DNA of 11,828 nucleotides from Amoebophrya sp. AT5.2 (GCA_005223375.1 RXOD01005960.1:1-11828), one strand, 5' to 3'; positions 1-8,233 are shown, counted from the first letter of the stretch. Numbers and translations are program-made. The notes: generated from the letters alone by a model not told the origin.

Positions 1-593
1 AAGCCAAGCCAAGCCGAACACCGCCTAGCGCTAGCCTGTGAAGATGCAACTAGCACTAGAACTCTCTTGACCTAGGCACAAATCTGCTGCCTCCCTAGAA
101 ACCTGCGGACCCAACCACAGCTGCGCGCCTTCACTAGAAACCTCCCTGAAGCATTTGAGGCCTAGGATCTGACGGCGCGCCCTGTATCCGGGGGCGTATT
201 TTGGATGTATTTTGAGCCTTGCCGTTAGCATCCGTGGCTCTTTCTAAGCACAAACAAAGTGCGGGTTAACGGGTCGGAAGGGATGGAGAGCAGCTGGTGA
301 TGTCGGAGAGTGTTTCGGTTTTGCCGGGTCCAAATTTCTCGATGGGTAGTTGTATCCATTGGCTTCCGTTATTTGCACCACAGTGTGGCAGTACTCAAGG
401 TACACACATAGGTCATCTTTTCGTCATTGTGTTTACTTATTATAAAAAAAATAAAACCTCCTCCTCCTCCACCACGTCGACAGAAGACTTAGCAGTAGGC
501 AGAGGGTAAATTATACGCCTTCTACAACTTTAGTTTTTAGTGCGCAGCCGCAGCCGCAGAAAACTACAAATTGATAGATTGATACGTAAGTAC
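1..593. other. Non-coding left end, probably intron 2 of the phosphatase gene
   Basis: This stretch lies downstream (minus strand) of phosphatase exon 2, which ends at a splice-donor-like AAG|GTACTTACG at 594/593, so it is most simply the next intron. I looked on the minus strand in all frames for the VHGG- or HAGL-type block that should come next in this family and did not find it. The only open frames are short (for example 231-31) and resemble nothing. The stretch contains three copies of AAGCC at the extreme left edge, eight CTAG tetramers between 25 and 165, a CTC triplet run near 457-471, and an A-rich patch near 443-456. The third exon probably lies beyond the left edge. Confidence 0.5.
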
Positions 594-2054
594 CTTGATC
601 ACGTCGAAGTTCTCGCGGATTTGCTTTCCTAGGTCTCCGTTCTCGGAAAACTCGTGCATGCGTTCAGGCCAACCGCCGAAGCTCTTCAAATCTTCCGCTG
701 GTACGTACTGCGCGAAGGCGGCGTGCCTGTAAATGAGGGAAGCGGGAGAAAAAAAATGAGTAGTTCCTCAGTGATAGAGATAGACGAGAAGCGTGTAACT
801 GTGAGGAGTCTCACCCTCGCCTCAGCATCTATTTCATCTTTGATATCAATTTCTTGGCTAGCCAAAGCAACAGACTCTGTGCGGAGGCTTGATGTGTTTT
901 GTCCTCGCAATTGAATTGCTATGTATTGCAAGGCCCACGCGGAAGCTGCAGATCGCAAGGGCAGGATCTAATCCATCAATCATCGTCACGATAACGAGTC
1001 AGCATCCGCGGCCGCCCCTGCGGTGATGAGCTCAAGCTGGTGGACAACAAAATTATAGTTACAGTGAGTTTAGTTGTAAGAAGTACTCGTGCACGCCCAT
1101 GAGGGTGACCCATTCGTGGTTGCCCGTGAGTCTGGTCACGTTGAAGGACTCCGATAGCTCCTGCGCTAGCGCGTAGCACTCGCGCGGCTGCGGGCCGCGG
1201 TCCACGAAGTCGCCCGTGAAAATCAGCTGATCCGTGCTCTGGATGGGCCAGATCAGTTGCACCGCCATCCGCATCACCTCGTAGTCCCCGTGAATGTCCG
1301 GAATCATCAGAATGCGCGGCCCGGAAGGAGCGGAGATCGGCTCCGCCGGAGACTCTACTTCATCATTTTTCTCATCATGTTGCAGAAGCCCCTCTTCTGG
1401 TACAGCGGGTTCTTCGGCCGCAGCGAAAAGTTGCGCCCCCGGCGGCTGCAACTCCACCAGCAACAGATGCTCGAAAAAGTAAAACACAGCGGAGCTGAAC
1501 AAACTCAATGCATGCCGCCGAGAACGAGGCGATGCCTTCTGGAAGGAGCTGCGCCTTGTTTCCGCTCGGTGGCGATGGGGCTGCTCTCGCTCTTGTACGT
1601 GTTCATGTTTGGCAGAGTCGAGATCATTATGCTTCCTCCTGGTGCCACCTGCAGCACGACCTGTCCCCGTCACGTGCGTTCTTTTTCGTTTCCGGCAGAT
1701 GAATGTTGAAGGCGCGTCGAGCCAAGGTGCTCGTCCTGCTGCACGGCCGCGAACATGGTTCTCGAGGTCCACCTGCTGAAGACGAGTTGCGACGCCTAGT
1801 CGTGCTTCTCGGTCTCGATCTCTCAGTAATTCGTCCTGCGGGAGGGCAGCGCGTGTGCCGCGCGGACCAGCTGCACGAGAAGGGGACGACGAAGACGACG
1901 AAGTAGTACAGCAGTGCGTTGCTGTAGCTGTTGGTGTTGGTGGTCCCGATTGCTCCTCGGAATGGGGATCCTCGCGCCGAAGGCGACCGCCCGCTTGTTG
2001 CTGGGACACAGAACGGAATGCAGCATAAGCACCGCACAGCGCCATTGATGTCAT
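594..2054 (-). CDS. Shewanella-like protein phosphatase (calcineurin-like metallophosphoesterase), two exons, 3' end missing
   Basis: A dimetal Ser/Thr- or Tyr-type protein phosphatase of the PPP/Shewanella-like group, inferred from motifs. Exon 1 (2054-1063) encodes 330 residues plus a split codon. The catalytic signature is near its end: DIHGD at residues 253-257, GDFVDRG at 281-287 and GNHE at 311-314. These supply the metal-binding Asp/His/Asn residues. A GT donor at 1062 and an AG acceptor (CATTTACAG, ending at 727) remove 336 nt and keep the frame, joining to exon 2 (726-594). Exon 2 reads HAAFAQYVPAEDLKSFGGWP and then ERMHEFSENGDLGKQIRENF, matching the FGG...R..F...G.LG region that follows GNHE in this family. 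The later His motifs are absent, so the gene continues past the left edge. Residues 1-245 form a poorly conserved, Arg/Ser-rich extension with one hydrophobic patch (residues 182-201). The start at 2054 is the first in-frame ATG and has A at -3; ATG 2045 is the alternative. The catalytic part is secure; the N terminus is less so. Confidence 0.78.
727..1062 (-). other. Predicted GT-AG intron 1 of the phosphatase gene
   Basis: On the minus strand the segment begins GTAACTAT and ends CATTTACAG. Unspliced, exon 1 runs into TAA at 1061-1059. With the segment removed, the split codon CT|G restores a leucine, and the frame continues for 44 codons that fit the family. The length of 336 nt is compatible with a normal spliceosomal intron. 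No part of the segment looks coding. Confidence 0.7.
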
Positions 2055-2082
2055 TGTCTTTGTCTGGGACTACACAATCAAT

Positions 2083-2089
2083 ATTTATA
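2083..2089 (-). promoter_or_regulatory. TATA-like element upstream of the phosphatase start
   Basis: TATAAAT on the minus strand, about 30-35 nt upstream of the ATG at 2054. The spacing would allow only a very short leader if this were a true TATA box. If the organism is a dinoflagellate, classical TATA boxes are not expected, so this is only a candidate. Confidence 0.22.
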
Positions 2090-2092
2090 GTT

Positions 2093-2117
2093 ACCGTGAC
2101 GGTGACCGTGACCGACG
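2093..2117. repeat. Short hexanucleotide tandem repeat
   Basis: About four imperfect copies of a CCGTGA-like hexamer just upstream of the phosphatase start. In one minus-strand frame it would read as alternating Val-Thr. It is a simple-sequence tract with no evident function. Confidence 0.6.
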
Positions 2118-2492
2118 GGGAATATATAAAGAAGACGGAGAAAGAAAAAGAATTCCTTTTGCGAATGCGACACGTCACCTAAGAATACATACTCGCTTGT
2201 CCTAAACAGCGACTGATTTGGATGTAGAAAAGAGTGCGGTTTGGACTCATCTCTGTCTTCGAGCCGGATGAAATAGCCAGTGCTTCTCTCTACTTCACTC
2301 TCGCGTACGCGTGCGCGCTTGACCAATAAATTCAAAGCCGACGCCGGCGTGTGAGATCAATACGATCCCAGAGGGGTCCGGCTCTCTGCCCCTGCCTTAC
2401 AAGATCTTTTTTCGTGCTTCTTGTACTGATGAAAAGCAAGCATTTCTGGTCGCAGGGTGGAAATCTCAAGTTAATGATCATCACAGACAATC

Positions 2493-2498
2493 TTTATT
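2493..2498 (-). terminator. Possible AATAAA polyadenylation hexamer for the long gene
   Basis: AATAAA on the minus strand (context GGAATAAAGA), about 290 nt downstream of the TGA/TAA end of the long open frame at 2790. A similar GAATAAAG word lies about 270 nt downstream of the Arp10-like gene. It is a single hexamer, and some protists do not use this signal, so confidence is low. Confidence 0.25.
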
Positions 2499-2789
2499 CC
2501 TTGACAAAATAGTGATAGTGTGCTGCAGACACACTCACACAGCCACGAGTACGTCGAGTCTTGTATCCTTAGATGTGGTTCCAAAAATCAAACTCAGAGC
2601 ACGACTTTTTTCTTCCATCCTTGCTTAAACCACGGTTTTTCTACGGCGCCCGTTGAATGTGGAGGCGCGCGCAGCCAAAAACATCAAAAATCGTAATCGG
2701 ACAGCAAGCCACTCATCTCCAGGTCCCGTTCCCGTCCTCATAACGCCAACAATCACCGCAACACGCTATGCGTATCTAGTCCACCCCTT

Positions 2790-5700
2790 TCAAAATTCGC
2801 CCGCCAGTACTACTTGGTATAAATCCTGCCTTCGAAAGGCTTTTTTCTCCACTTCCGAGCGAAACCTTAGAAACAGCTCGCACACGCGCCCCCACGTCTT
2901 GAGCACCTTCACCGCTGGGTCGATCACGTGGTAGTACTTTTTCAGGGCTTGCCGGTACAGTCGTCCCTTCGCGAATGCCTTCAACGTCGACGCCGCGACG
3001 ACTTGCAGGAAGGAAAAGATGTCCGTGTGGGCGGTATGCGGGTGCTTTCCGTCCAGTGACTGGAGGAGCTTGTGCAGGTGGTCCGGACCAGAAGCAAAGG
3101 AAGTGTTCGCGCTTTCACTTCCGACTCGGTTGGTGTTGGTAGAGGTAGTTGTAGTTCCGCCCGCTCCTTTGCCAGTGGCAGGAGTTGTAGCATCTTCAAC
3201 AGCAAGGGCACTGCCGCTTCCCTGGTGCTGGTGACGCTGCGCGACGACTTGACGTTGCACTTGCTCCAACTGCGCAAGGGCCCGTCGCGCCGCTTTCTTC
3301 CTCACCTGGGTGACGAATGCTTCCGCCTTCTTGATGATAATATCGTCGCCGAACCTTTTGGAGGTCTTCCCGCGATTTCCAGCTCCGGTATTAAGGGTAC
3401 TACTGCGCGCCCTCGAGAACGCGCTTGCGAATCTCGTTGGCGATCGCGACGGCGCTCTCGAGCGCGAGAATCTCGACCTTTCCGGACTATCTCTAGCCCT
3501 CCGACCTCCTGCGTGGCTGGCCCTTTCCACCAGACTTCCGCGCTCTCCGTCCATCCACGCTCCCAAATCCTCGAAGAAAAAGACCAGCCCGAACTGCAGG
3601 TATTCGAAGAGCGCCAACCCCGCGCCCCAGCTCTCCACGCCTTCGTCCGTCAACACCGCAGCGCCGACGAGCAGGGCCCAACGCTGGAACCGCTTTTCGA
3701 TCTTCGGCGTCTTCCAGATTCGCTCGTCCTCGCGGATGGAGAGAAACGGGGACCCAAACGCGCACAAAATCGAATCTTCGAGCTGCGCCTCGAGCGTGTT
3801 GCTAAACCCGCGCAGAGTTGTCTGAGTCTCCGACCCCGTCTCCTGGGAGGTTCCAGTACTCTGCAGTAGTTGATGAAGGATCTTCGCTGGGCTGTGGTCC
3901 CTTGAAAGTTTCTGTTTGTGGGGAGCTAGGAACGCAGCAGAAGTAGTAGACACGACCGCTTCGCTAGTGGTACCGGCACCGGTTACGCTAATATTTGATC
4001 CCCCGTCCGCAGGAGCCAGAAGGGGCGGTCCCCCGACAGCTGGAGCTACCTCCTGCAGCAGCGGCGTCCACGTCGGTTTGTAGGTGAGGGACACCTCCGT
4101 CACCCGGTAAGCCGGGTCGAAGGACTGCGAGTCGAAATCGTAGGAAACGTGGTGCGAGAAGTCGTAGATCTCGATGCCCTTCGACAGCATGCGCTCGTAG
4201 AACTCGTCGTAGGCGTGGAGCCCAGGGATTTTCACGCGGATGTCCACCATCCCCCGCGCGAGGTCGAACCACAGCAGGCCCTTGTCGTCCGTAACCCGCG
4301 AGTCGGCATACCCGATGCCACGGATCATGCGCGCACGAAGAAAAGAAGCCGGCCAGGACTTGTCGAAAATGACACGCATGGTCCGGGGGTTTGGCGGGAG
4401 TGGGTCGGCGGGAGGGGCCGATCCGCTGGTTGGGCTCTGCTGCTTTTTCGGAGAAGGAAGTGAAGAAAAAAGCCCGTGCTGAGCAGAAGTCTCGCCGGGG
4501 CGACTCATGTTGAGCGCTGCTGCAAGTGGGCAGTCAATCGGGGAAGAGGGCAGCGAGGCGGCGGGCGCTTTATTCATTAGCGCGCGGAAGGGTGATGGTG
4601 AGGTCTCAGCGGTACTGGTACTCCCGCTCGCAAGGCAAAAAGGACTCCCATGATGCGCGTGGCTGCAACTACCCGATCGTTTGAACACGGTGCAGATATT
4701 GTCCTCACTACCTCTTCCACCAGTCGAGGTCGAGCGCCCAAGCATCTGCGCTAGGAGTCGTCCTTTGCCGGAAGAACCTTTGCCGCCTTGGCAAACACGG
4801 CGGACTTCGTCGTAGTCGCCACGCCCACGGCCAGCATCTCCATCTTGTTCACCAGCAGAAGTGTACTTCTCATACTTCGAGTCGGAGCCTTTTCCCTTTC
4901 CTCTGCGTGGCCACGAAGTGGTCTCCTGAGGCGAAGGGACCGGTGATACTGGGCGTTCGCGTTTGCGGCTCGAGGACGTACTAAAGGGAGTGGTCGTCGA
5001 AGGTGGGCTCCTCAACTTCTTCATCTCGGGCGGAGGAAGCTCCACAATGAAGGGCCGACTCGCCGACGGCACCACGCCAGTAATGTGAAACTTCTTCAGG
5101 AAGTGCCGCAACAGGTTCGCATGGCGTTCCAGCGGGTAGTGGTATTCTACAGATGCTGAAGCTGAAGGAGATGCTGCTCCTGCCGCCAGCGTATGCGTAA
5201 CAGCTGGTGCCTCGCCAACAGCTACATCATGATCCTGTAGTCCGTGCTCCACTTCGACATCGATTTCATCTTCCTCCTGCGCCTCACCTCCTCCGGTATG
5301 CGGAGGCTCCGTTCCATCTCCGTCGATCTTCAGGCGTTTTTTCTCCCGTTTTTCTTTTGCCACGATTTCGTTCAGCATTTTGCGGACTTTCTTCATCTCC
5401 TGCTCCACTTTGGCGTTCAAAAATTCCCCAAGCGCTCCCTGCCTCTCCACAATCCAATTTCGCACTTCCCGCGCATACGCCGCCATCTCTTTGTCAAGAA
5501 CCACTCCTTGTCCTCCCGCTGCGGCGGTTTCATCGGATTCCGTTTTCACCAGCACCGCCTCTGCACGACCAGTTCCTTCTGTTTCGACCCCGTTTGCTGT
5601 TCCCGACGCCAGCGCCCCCTTCCCCACAAGGTCCTCCGGTTCTTCGCCGACGCTGAGCAGTTCGATCAGTCCCTTGAAGATCTCGTCTGAGAGCCTGCGC

Positions 5701-7478
5701 ATCACAACGTCGTGCACCGTGTCACTCCGAAACGCCGCGCACTCGGGCTTGGTGCGGTCCAGGTTTACGGAGAAGTCCAGATCCGACCAGTCCGAGGGGC
5801 GGTACTTGTTCTTCAGGTTCTGGAAGTCCTGCTCGAGCGCGGCTTGCGTGGCGGGAGGAGGGGCCACGAGGTCGTAGAGTGACGGCGTCGGGGGCGTCGC
5901 TCCTGCAGCGGACGGGCCTGTCGACGGAACTTCAGACTCTGGCCCACCAACTTTCGACACGTTTTTCAAGATTCCTCTCAGCGGCTTCGTCGGTAGCGGC
6001 TCGTTGAAGATAGTCGCACGCGTTTCGTTTCCGGGGCTGGAGGGTGAACCAGTGGCCCTGCTTTTGAGGCCGTCTTCTGACAGCAGATTCAGCATGGCGA
6101 TCTGCATCAGTTTCACGTTGTTTCCACCCTTGAAAACCAGCTCGAAGCAAGGGCCAACTCTTGTGGAATCAGCTGTGTCCTCACCAGCCAGCGTATCATC
6201 TTTTTCTTTATTCCCCAGGACCACGTCAGCCACCGTCACCGGCAGCTTCCCCAGCACGCCCCGGTCCACGACGTCTCCCTTCCCGGCCCCCGCGCCGCCC
6301 CCGGATGCGGATGAAGAAGTACTTCTCCCGAGCTCCTCGATTTTCCTCCTGGCGCTCGTGTCTACGGAGAAGCGCACGTCCCCCCCGGCTGCCACGGCGT
6401 GCTTCAGAGCAGCGAGAAAGCCGTCGAGGGAGGAGACTGGCTCGTCGTTCAGCCTCGTGATCACGTTCCCAGAACGGAGCGAAGTGGGGTCCACCTCGTC
6501 GAAATGAATGTGGTCCAAAAAATTCTGCGGAGAAGGAGATGATAGTACACCGTGATTGGAGTCGTAACGTCCCTTCCCTTTCCCCTTGCCCGAATTTCCC
6601 GATCGAATACCCCCCGAAAATGAAGAAGAAGTAGACGAGGCTTCATCTTCTACGCCCCATCGTTCTCGTCCCTGATTCTGTTCCGGCCCAGCTTCAACTA
6701 CATGTGCGTGTTGCTTCTCCACCGCCTCGATGTCCTTCAGGATGCGGAGTCCCTTCGCAAACTCGAACTTTTGCTCGCGGCCGTCGAGGACGCCGGCGCG
6801 CGTGACCGTGGTCTCTTGAAACCAGCCCTTACTGATCTTCTCCAGCTGCTCGTGACGGTACTTCAAGCACCTGCGGTTGTTTTTCACCGCATGCTTCTCG
6901 ACCTCGCCGACCACGTTCTCGGGCGCCAAGTACGCTTTCGGTCCCTCGTACGAGCGGCAGCCGCGGATTAAATACGTGAGGTCAGGTGGGTAGCGGAACT
7001 TTTCTCCCTCCTGCTCCTGATCCTCGTCGAAGTAGTCAATATCAGTGCTGGCGCGCTTCGCATTTTCCACCCGCTTCCGCAGCATCCGTTGCGGCAAGAA
7101 CGCCACGGCCTTCTTGTACAGAAACCCCAGCTTGCTGAGCCCCTCGGAGTTGACCGGGAAGAAATCCTCGTAAAACTTGGAGGTGAGGGCGTTGAAGAAG
7201 AGCACGCGGAAGTAGGAGAGAAAAAACCGCGACTGGAACACGAAGAGCAAGTCGCTCCAGTCTTCGAAGTCAAAGTTGGAAATGAGCGCGTCCAGTTTCT
7301 GGTAGTGGTTGGCGGCCTGGTCGGGCAGGACGAGGCTGGCCGCCTCGGCGTGGTGTTCCAGCACGATCTGCCGGAGATCCAGGACCTGCGTCGACGCAGT
7401 GTTTGATATCTTCATACAAAAAGCAGCACTTCGAGTTCTACGCCTACATAACAATGCCTTTCGCTCCTTCTCGATCAT
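2790..7478 (-). CDS. Very large low-complexity protein of unknown function with a PDZ-like segment
   Basis: An uninterrupted frame of 1562 residues; I do not recognise the family. Blocks that look folded alternate with Ser/Gly/Pro/Ala-rich linkers. Residues 35-135 are rich in aromatic and hydrophobic positions (FFLSYFRVLFFNALTSKFYE). Residues 325-372 resemble a PDZ domain (SGNVITRLNDEPVSSLDGFL, similar to the DegP/HtrA pattern), but no protease triad is present. A coiled, charged stretch at 662-718 ends in an NLS-like KREKKRLK. C929/C938/C948 with H940/H942/H943 form a Cys-His cluster of non-standard spacing. Residues 1031-1140 form the best globular block (GYADSRVTDDKGLLWFDLAR). Residues 1326-1360 are Arg-Ser rich, and GKGKG tracts occur near 298 and 860. 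ATG 7478 is the first Met of this frame after the upstream stop; M22 (7415) is an alternative. It is in frame with, and 57 nt from, the signal-peptide ORF upstream, and may be that gene's second exon. Confidence 0.85.
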   Translation of the reverse strand: MIEKERKALLCRRRTRSAAFCMKISNTASTQVLDLRQIVLEHHAEAASLVLPDQAANHYQKLDALISNFDFEDWSDLLFVFQSRFFLSYFRVLFFNALTSKFYEDFFPVNSEGLSKLGFLYKKAVAFLPQRMLRKRVENAKRASTDIDYFDEDQEQEGEKFRYPPDLTYLIRGCRSYEGPKAYLAPENVVGEVEKHAVKNNRRCLKYRHEQLEKISKGWFQETTVTRAGVLDGREQKFEFAKGLRILKDIEAVEKQHAHVVEAGPEQNQGRERWGVEDEASSTSSSFSGGIRSGNSGKGKGKGRYDSNHGVLSSPSPQNFLDHIHFDEVDPTSLRSGNVITRLNDEPVSSLDGFLAALKHAVAAGGDVRFSVDTSARRKIEELGRSTSSSASGGGAGAGKGDVVDRGVLGKLPVTVADVVLGNKEKDDTLAGEDTADSTRVGPCFELVFKGGNNVKLMQIAMLNLLSEDGLKSRATGSPSSPGNETRATIFNEPLPTKPLRGILKNVSKVGGPESEVPSTGPSAAGATPPTPSLYDLVAPPPATQAALEQDFQNLKNKYRPSDWSDLDFSVNLDRTKPECAAFRSDTVHDVVMRRLSDEIFKGLIELLSVGEEPEDLVGKGALASGTANGVETEGTGRAEAVLVKTESDETAAAGGQGVVLDKEMAAYAREVRNWIVERQGALGEFLNAKVEQEMKKVRKMLNEIVAKEKREKKRLKIDGDGTEPPHTGGGEAQEEDEIDVEVEHGLQDHDVAVGEAPAVTHTLAAGAASPSASASVEYHYPLERHANLLRHFLKKFHITGVVPSASRPFIVELPPPEMKKLRSPPSTTTPFSTSSSRKRERPVSPVPSPQETTSWPRRGKGKGSDSKYEKYTSAGEQDGDAGRGRGDYDEVRRVCQGGKGSSGKGRLLAQMLGRSTSTGGRGSEDNICTVFKRSGSCSHAHHGSPFCLASGSTSTAETSPSPFRALMNKAPAASLPSSPIDCPLAAALNMSRPGETSAQHGLFSSLPSPKKQQSPTSGSAPPADPLPPNPRTMRVIFDKSWPASFLRARMIRGIGYADSRVTDDKGLLWFDLARGMVDIRVKIPGLHAYDEFYERMLSKGIEIYDFSHHVSYDFDSQSFDPAYRVTEVSLTYKPTWTPLLQEVAPAVGGPPLLAPADGGSNISVTGAGTTSEAVVSTTSAAFLAPHKQKLSRDHSPAKILHQLLQSTGTSQETGSETQTTLRGFSNTLEAQLEDSILCAFGSPFLSIREDERIWKTPKIEKRFQRWALLVGAAVLTDEGVESWGAGLALFEYLQFGLVFFFEDLGAWMDGERGSLVERASHAGGRRARDSPERSRFSRSRAPSRSPTRFASAFSRARSSTLNTGAGNRGKTSKRFGDDIIIKKAEAFVTQVRKKAARRALAQLEQVQRQVVAQRHQHQGSGSALAVEDATTPATGKGAGGTTTTSTNTNRVGSESANTSFASGPDHLHKLLQSLDGKHPHTAHTDIFSFLQVVAASTLKAFAKGRLYRQALKKYYHVIDPAVKVLKTWGRVCELFLRFRSEVEKKAFRRQDLYQVVLAGEF

Positions 7479-7535
7479 CGTTCTGTGCGTGACAGCTACG
7501 TGATCGGCTTTCGCATTTTTTCCAGCGGACGATTT

Positions 7536-8210
7536 TCATCGACGAACAAAAATGGACGACGAGTAAACCCTGTTCGACAGCCAGACTTGCGTGAAGGAAA
7601 GAGGGTTCGATGACTGAGTAAAACTAAAACCTGCAATTACTTCTACCTTCGACTGCAGGTTGAACCCTCTTTCCTTCACGCGAAGCCGTAATTGCAGGAG
7701 CTTCTCCAGTCGTTCCTCGGGGGTCAAAGTCGTGGCTTCTTCCACCACCTTCTTGATGTTTTTCAACAGCGCAAACACGCTCTGCACCCCGAATTCGAGA
7801 TCGCCGCTGATCGGCACTGAGTCCCGCAACGTGTACTGCCGCGTCACCACGTTCGGGTTCTTTGCGCCGGCGATGTCATCTTCTTCTCGTCCAACCGGGC
7901 CGTCCTCACTGTCGTCCGCGAAAACAGTGGTTGTGGTGATCTCGCTGTCATCCTCTACTGCGGCCCCGTGACTTCGCGCACGTTTCAGCAGTTGGGCCAC
8001 GCGGGTCTCCAGCAATTCGTCGCTGTCCTCGTTCGCGACCGAGGCATTTGTATGCAAGTGAAGCCCACCTGGTGCTGCGCCGTGTGTCGGCGAATGCCGC
8101 TTGCGCTTTGCCGAGCGAGAGCGACGTCGAGGGCCCGAAGCTGCTTCCGCAGTCGTCGTCCCGCCCAGCACGTGGAATACCGCGAGGGTGGCCACGAGGG
8201 TGCGCTGCAT
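7536..8210 (-). CDS. Signal-peptide protein of unknown function; 3' part probably intronic
   Basis: The open frame encodes 224 residues from an ATG with A at -3. Residues 1-23 form a good signal peptide (MQRTLVATLAVFHVLGGTTT followed by AEA|A), so the product should enter the secretory pathway or, in a plastid-bearing alveolate, possibly a plastid route. Next come a basic patch (PRRRSRSAKRKRHS), an acidic/Ser linker (residues 60-115) and a helical, charged segment (residues 140-188: FALLKNIKKVVEEAT, LTPEERLEKLLQLRLRVKER). Residues 189-224 look unlike the rest and coincide with an inverted copy of the preceding codons. AAG|GTAGAAG at 7647/7646 is a good splice donor after Lys188 in phase 0. 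I therefore suspect that the real exon ends at 7647 and joins the long frame that begins near 7409 or 7385. I do not recognise the family, and the final 36 codons are doubtful. Confidence 0.68.
   Translation of the reverse strand: MQRTLVATLAVFHVLGGTTTAEAASGPRRRSRSAKRKRHSPTHGAAPGGLHLHTNASVANEDSDELLETRVAQLLKRARSHGAAVEDDSEITTTTVFADDSEDGPVGREEDDIAGAKNPNVVTRQYTLRDSVPISGDLEFGVQSVFALLKNIKKVVEEATTLTPEERLEKLLQLRLRVKERGFNLQSKVEVIAGFSFTQSSNPLSFTQVWLSNRVYSSSIFVRR
7589..7698. repeat. Nested inverted repeats (20-bp, 11-bp and 8-bp perfect arms)
   Basis: Arm 7589-7608 (GCGTGAAGGAAAGAGGGTTC) is the exact reverse complement of 7662-7681, with a 53-nt spacer. Inside it, 7628-7635 pairs perfectly with 7654-7661, which directly abuts the 20-bp arm. 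7630-7640 pairs perfectly with 7688-7698. The right-hand block (7654-7698) codes on the minus strand for the end of the helical segment of the signal-peptide protein. The left-hand block is therefore an inverted, rearranged copy of that exon end, interrupted by about 19 nt. In the transcript this would form a strong hairpin enclosing the candidate splice donor at 7646. Confidence 0.9.
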
Positions 8211-8233
8211 AGTCTTGATCTCCCTGTCGCTAG

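Larger units (their letters stand above)
2055..2789. other. Intergenic spacer between the long unknown gene and the phosphatase gene
   Basis: No ATG-initiated frame here looks like a protein. The minus-strand open frame between 2335 and 2078 has no ATG at its 5' end and resembles nothing. The spacer should contain the 3' untranslated region of the long gene ending at 2790 and the promoter or splice-leader acceptor region of the phosphatase starting at 2054. It contains one AATAAA-type hexamer on the minus strand, a 10-bp palindrome CGCGTACGCG at 2302-2311, and the hexamer repeat at 2093-2117. Confidence 0.55.

Noticed and set aside
325..420. Minus-strand frame in the left end considered as a third phosphatase exon
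   Set aside because: It lacks the VHGG-type block expected after exon 2 and reads into a stop without family resemblance.
1257..1709. 150-codon plus-strand open frame
   Set aside because: Antisense to phosphatase exon 1, which carries the DIHGD and GDFVDRG motifs on the other strand.
2123..2131. TATATAAAG on the plus strand
   Set aside because: It points towards a region with no plus-strand gene, so a promoter role is unsupported.
1627..2178. 183-codon minus-strand frame overlapping phosphatase exon 1
   Set aside because: It begins with GTG, has no continuation into the catalytic frame, and contains a repeat-derived Val-Thr run.
2078..2335. 85-codon minus-strand frame upstream of the phosphatase
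   Set aside because: It starts with TTG, includes the hexamer repeat, and joins to nothing downstream in a family-consistent way.
3072..3869. 265-codon plus-strand open frame
   Set aside because: Antisense to the long minus-strand gene, with Arg/Ser-rich shadow composition and no domain.
6363..6506. HtrA/DegP protease suggested by the PDZ-like stretch
   Set aside because: No trypsin-like domain with His-Asp-Ser residues precedes it in the long protein, so only a PDZ-like segment is claimed.
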